Made by a program: the position numbers and the translations under genes. A stretch of DNA of 37,190 nt. Source: Candidatus Rokuibacteriota bacterium. GTDB lineage: Bacteria > Methylomirabilota > Methylomirabilia > Rokubacteriales > CSP1-6. Below the pieces are notes generated by a model. It was not told the origin of the DNA and did not search any database. It worked only from the letters and a program-made list of their open reading frames with translations. Where the stretch lies: assembly GCA_016179875.1 (NCBI GenBank), contig JACPCH010000121.1, positions 1 to 37,190 on the forward strand, in the 5' to 3' direction. Each line of letters starts with the position of its first letter. The stretch's first letter is position 1. Of this stretch, positions 35,489 to 37,190 are shown one piece after another.

Positions 35489-37190
35489 GCCTGCGCCTGT
35501 CGCGCCGGCAGTACGCGGACCTGTACGGGCCCACGACGGGGGACCGGGTGCGGCTCGCCGACACCGAGTTGTTCATCCGCATCGAGCGCGACCTCACCAC
35601 CGCCGGCGAGGAGGCGAAGTTCGGCGGCGGCAAGGTGATCCGCGACGGGATGGGCCAGTCGGCGCGCGCGACGCGGGCCGACGGCGTGCTGGACGTCGTC
35701 ATCACCAACGCGGTGATCGTGGATCACTGGGGGATCGTGAAGGCGGACATCGGCATCCGCGACGGGCGCATCGCCGGCGTTGGTAAAGCCGGCAATCCCG
35801 ACCTCATGGCCGGCGTCAGCCCCGGCATGGTCGTCGGCGCCGGCACCGAGGTCATCGCGGGCGAGGGGAAGATCGTCACCGCCGGCGGGCTCGACACCCA
35901 CATCCACTTCATCTGCCCTCAGCTCGTGACCGAGGCCATCAGTGCGGGCCTGACCACGATGGCCGGCGGCGGCACCGGCCCCGCGACGGGCACGAACGCC
36001 ACCACGTGCACTCCGGGGGAGTGGAACATCCACCGGATGCTCGAGGCGGCCGAGGCGTTCCCGGTGAACCTCGGCTTCCTCGGCAAGGGCAACGCGTCGG
36101 CGCCCGAGCCGCTGCGCGAGCAGATCGCGGCGGGTGCGATCGGGCTCAAGCTCCACGAGGACTGGGGGACGACGCCGGCGGCGATCGACGCCGCCCTGTC
36201 GGTGGCCGACGAGCACGACGTGCAGGTGGCGATCCACACCGACACGCTGAACGAGGCGGGCTTCGTCGAGGACTCGATCCGCGCCTTCAAGGGCCGGACG
36301 ATCCACACCTACCACACCGAGGGCGCGGGCGGCGGCCACGCGCCCGACATCATCCGCGTGTGCGGCGAGCCCAACTGCCTGCCGTCCTCCACGAACCCGA
36401 CGATGCCGTTCACCGTCAACACGATGGCCGAGCACCTCGACATGCTGATGGTCTGCCACCACCTGAACCCCGCGATCCCGGAGGACCTCGCGTTCGCGGA
36501 GTCGCGGATCCGCGCCGAGACGATCGCGGCGGAGGACGTGCTGCACGACCTCGGCGCGATCAGCATGATGTCCTCGGACTCGCAGGCGATGGGACGGATC
36601 GGCGAGGTCGTCATCCGCACCTGGCAGACCGCCGACAAGATGAAGCGCCAGCGCGGCCCGCTGCCCGGCGAGACGCCCGGCGACGACAACCGGCGCGTGA
36701 AGCGCTACGTCGCCAAGTACACGATCAACCCGGCGATCGCCCACGGCCTGGCCGGGCACGTCGGCTCGGTCGAGGCCGGCAAGCTCGCCGACCTGGTCCT
36801 GTGGCGCCCGGCGTTCTTCGGCGTGAAGCCCGAGCTGGTGGTCAAGGGCGGGATGATCGCGTGGGCGGCGATGGGCGACCCGAACGCCTCGATCCCGACG
36901 CCGCAGCCCGTGCTCTACCGGCCGATGTTCGGCGCCTACGGCCGCGCGCGGGGCGCCACCGCGCTCACGTTCGTCTCTGCCGCCGCGCTCGCCGCCGGCG
37001 TACCCGAGCGCCTCGGGCTCCAGCGCCGCGCCGTCGCCGTCGGGAACTGCCGCGGGATCGGCAAGCGCGACATGATCCACAACGACGCGCTCCCGCGGAT
37101 CGAGGTGGACCCGGAGACCTACGAGGTGCGCGCCGACGGCGAGCGGCTCACCTGCGAGCCGGCGCGGGTGCTGCCGATGGCCCAGCGCTA
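35485..37190 (+). CDS. ureC: Urease subunit alpha (missing only the last codons at the window edge)
   Basis: 568 complete codons are present; the frame runs off the window just after MAQR, within one to three codons of the family's usual MAQRYFLF-type end. All nickel-site residues are seen: His139 and His141 (DTHIHFICP), the carbamylated Lys222 ([12 protein letters not shown]), His251 ([12 protein letters not shown]), His277 ([13 protein letters not shown]) and the Asp of SSDSQAMGR. The flap Cys-His is in [10 protein letters not shown]. The enzyme hydrolyses urea to ammonia and carbamate in the cytoplasm. The maturation genes ureDEFG are not in the window and presumably follow. The long open frame on the opposite strand here is a GC shadow. 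Confidence 0.97.
   Translation, partial: MSLRLSRRQYADLYGPTTGDRVRLADTELFIRIERDLTTAGEEAKFGGGKVIRDGMGQSARATRADGVLDVVITNAVIVDHWGIVKADIGIRDGRIAGVGKAGNPDLMAGVSPGMVVGAGTEVIAGEGKIVTAGGLDTHIHFICPQLVTEAISAGLTTMAGGGTGPATGTNATTCTPGEWNIHRMLEAAEAFPVNLGFLGKGNASAPEPLREQIAAGAIGLKLHEDWGTTPAAIDAALSVADEHDVQVAIHTDTLNEAGFVEDSIRAFKGRTIHTYHTEGAGGGHAPDIIRVCGEPNCLPSSTNPTMPFTVNTMAEHLDMLMVCHHLNPAIPEDLAFAESRIRAETIAAEDVLHDLGAISMMSSDSQAMGRIGEVVIRTWQTADKMKRQRGPLPGETPGDDNRRVKRYVAKYTINPAIAHGLAGHVGSVEAGKLADLVLWRPAFFGVKPELVVKGGMIAWAAMGDPNASIPTPQPVLYRPMFGAYGRARGATALTFVSAAALAAGVPERLGLQRRAVAVGNCRGIGKRDMIHNDALPRIEVDPETYEVRADGERLTCEPARVLPMAQR

Noticed and set aside
34000-37080. 1026-aa open frame on the minus strand
   Set aside because: It lies opposite urtD, urtE and ureABC, is Arg/Ala/His-rich with no recognisable motif, and is the expected shadow of GC3-rich coding sequence.

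Overview
The window is a gene-dense, very GC-rich (roughly 70% or more) stretch of bacterial chromosome. It has short intergenic gaps, many ATGA/GTGA stop-start overlaps and frequent GTG starts. A complete coenzyme F420 gene set, a sigma54 (NtrC-type) activator, HD-GYP/GGDEF signalling and a Tat-exported urea-binding protein occur together. That combination resembles the Rokubacteria/Methylomirabilota kind of uncultured soil bacterium more than an actinomycete, but the lineage is an inference from gene content only. I saw no mobile element, CRISPR array, tRNA or rRNA.

Layout. (1) 1-1268, minus: a thiolase-like enzyme and the start of its DUF35 zinc-ribbon partner. (2) 1307-3912, plus: a Gfo/Idh/MocA oxidoreductase and a membrane-anchored helical-repeat protein. 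(3) 3940-6774, minus: a c-di-GMP operon (GGDEF protein, receiver-HD-GYP protein, small membrane protein). (4) 6796-9353, plus: TusA-like sulfur carrier, a NifS-like protein whose PLP lysine is replaced by Asp, a HAD phosphatase and a CopD-like membrane protein. (5) 9362-18754, minus: an F420 region with an LLM-type oxidoreductase, cofG, cofH, an HU-type protein, an unrecognised gene, cofD, cofC, cofE, an F420:NADP oxidoreductase, an Ldh2-type dehydrogenase and a secreted Cys-rich coiled-coil protein. (6) 18819-24859, plus: an MFS transporter, then histidine kinase, lipoprotein, receiver-GAF-kinase hybrid and sigma54 activator, an order close to enterobacterial glrK-qseG-glrR-glnB. (7) 25057-37190, plus: nitrogen acquisition: glnB, amtB, a broken glnA, an ANTAR regulator, urtABCDE and ureABC (ureC runs off the right edge).

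How it fits together. Regions 6 and 7 look like one nitrogen module. The kinases and sigma54 activator sit directly upstream of a well-formed -24/-12 promoter in front of glnB-amtB. Weaker sigma54-like matches precede the ANTAR gene and urtA. Urea would be imported by UrtABCDE and hydrolysed by UreABC, and the ammonium assimilated by glutamine synthetase. The glnA copy here is interrupted and lacks its central metal-binding segment, so it is either a pseudogene or an assembly error. Region 5 would make F420 (FO by CofGH, lactyl-type activation by CofC, transfer by CofD, glutamylation by CofE) and recycle it with Fno.

The observations most worth a second look are the lysine-less NifS-like protein beside TusA, the ANTAR regulator with Ala at its phosphoacceptor site next to large hairpins, the glrKGR-like cluster with an extra kinase, and the glnA lesion.
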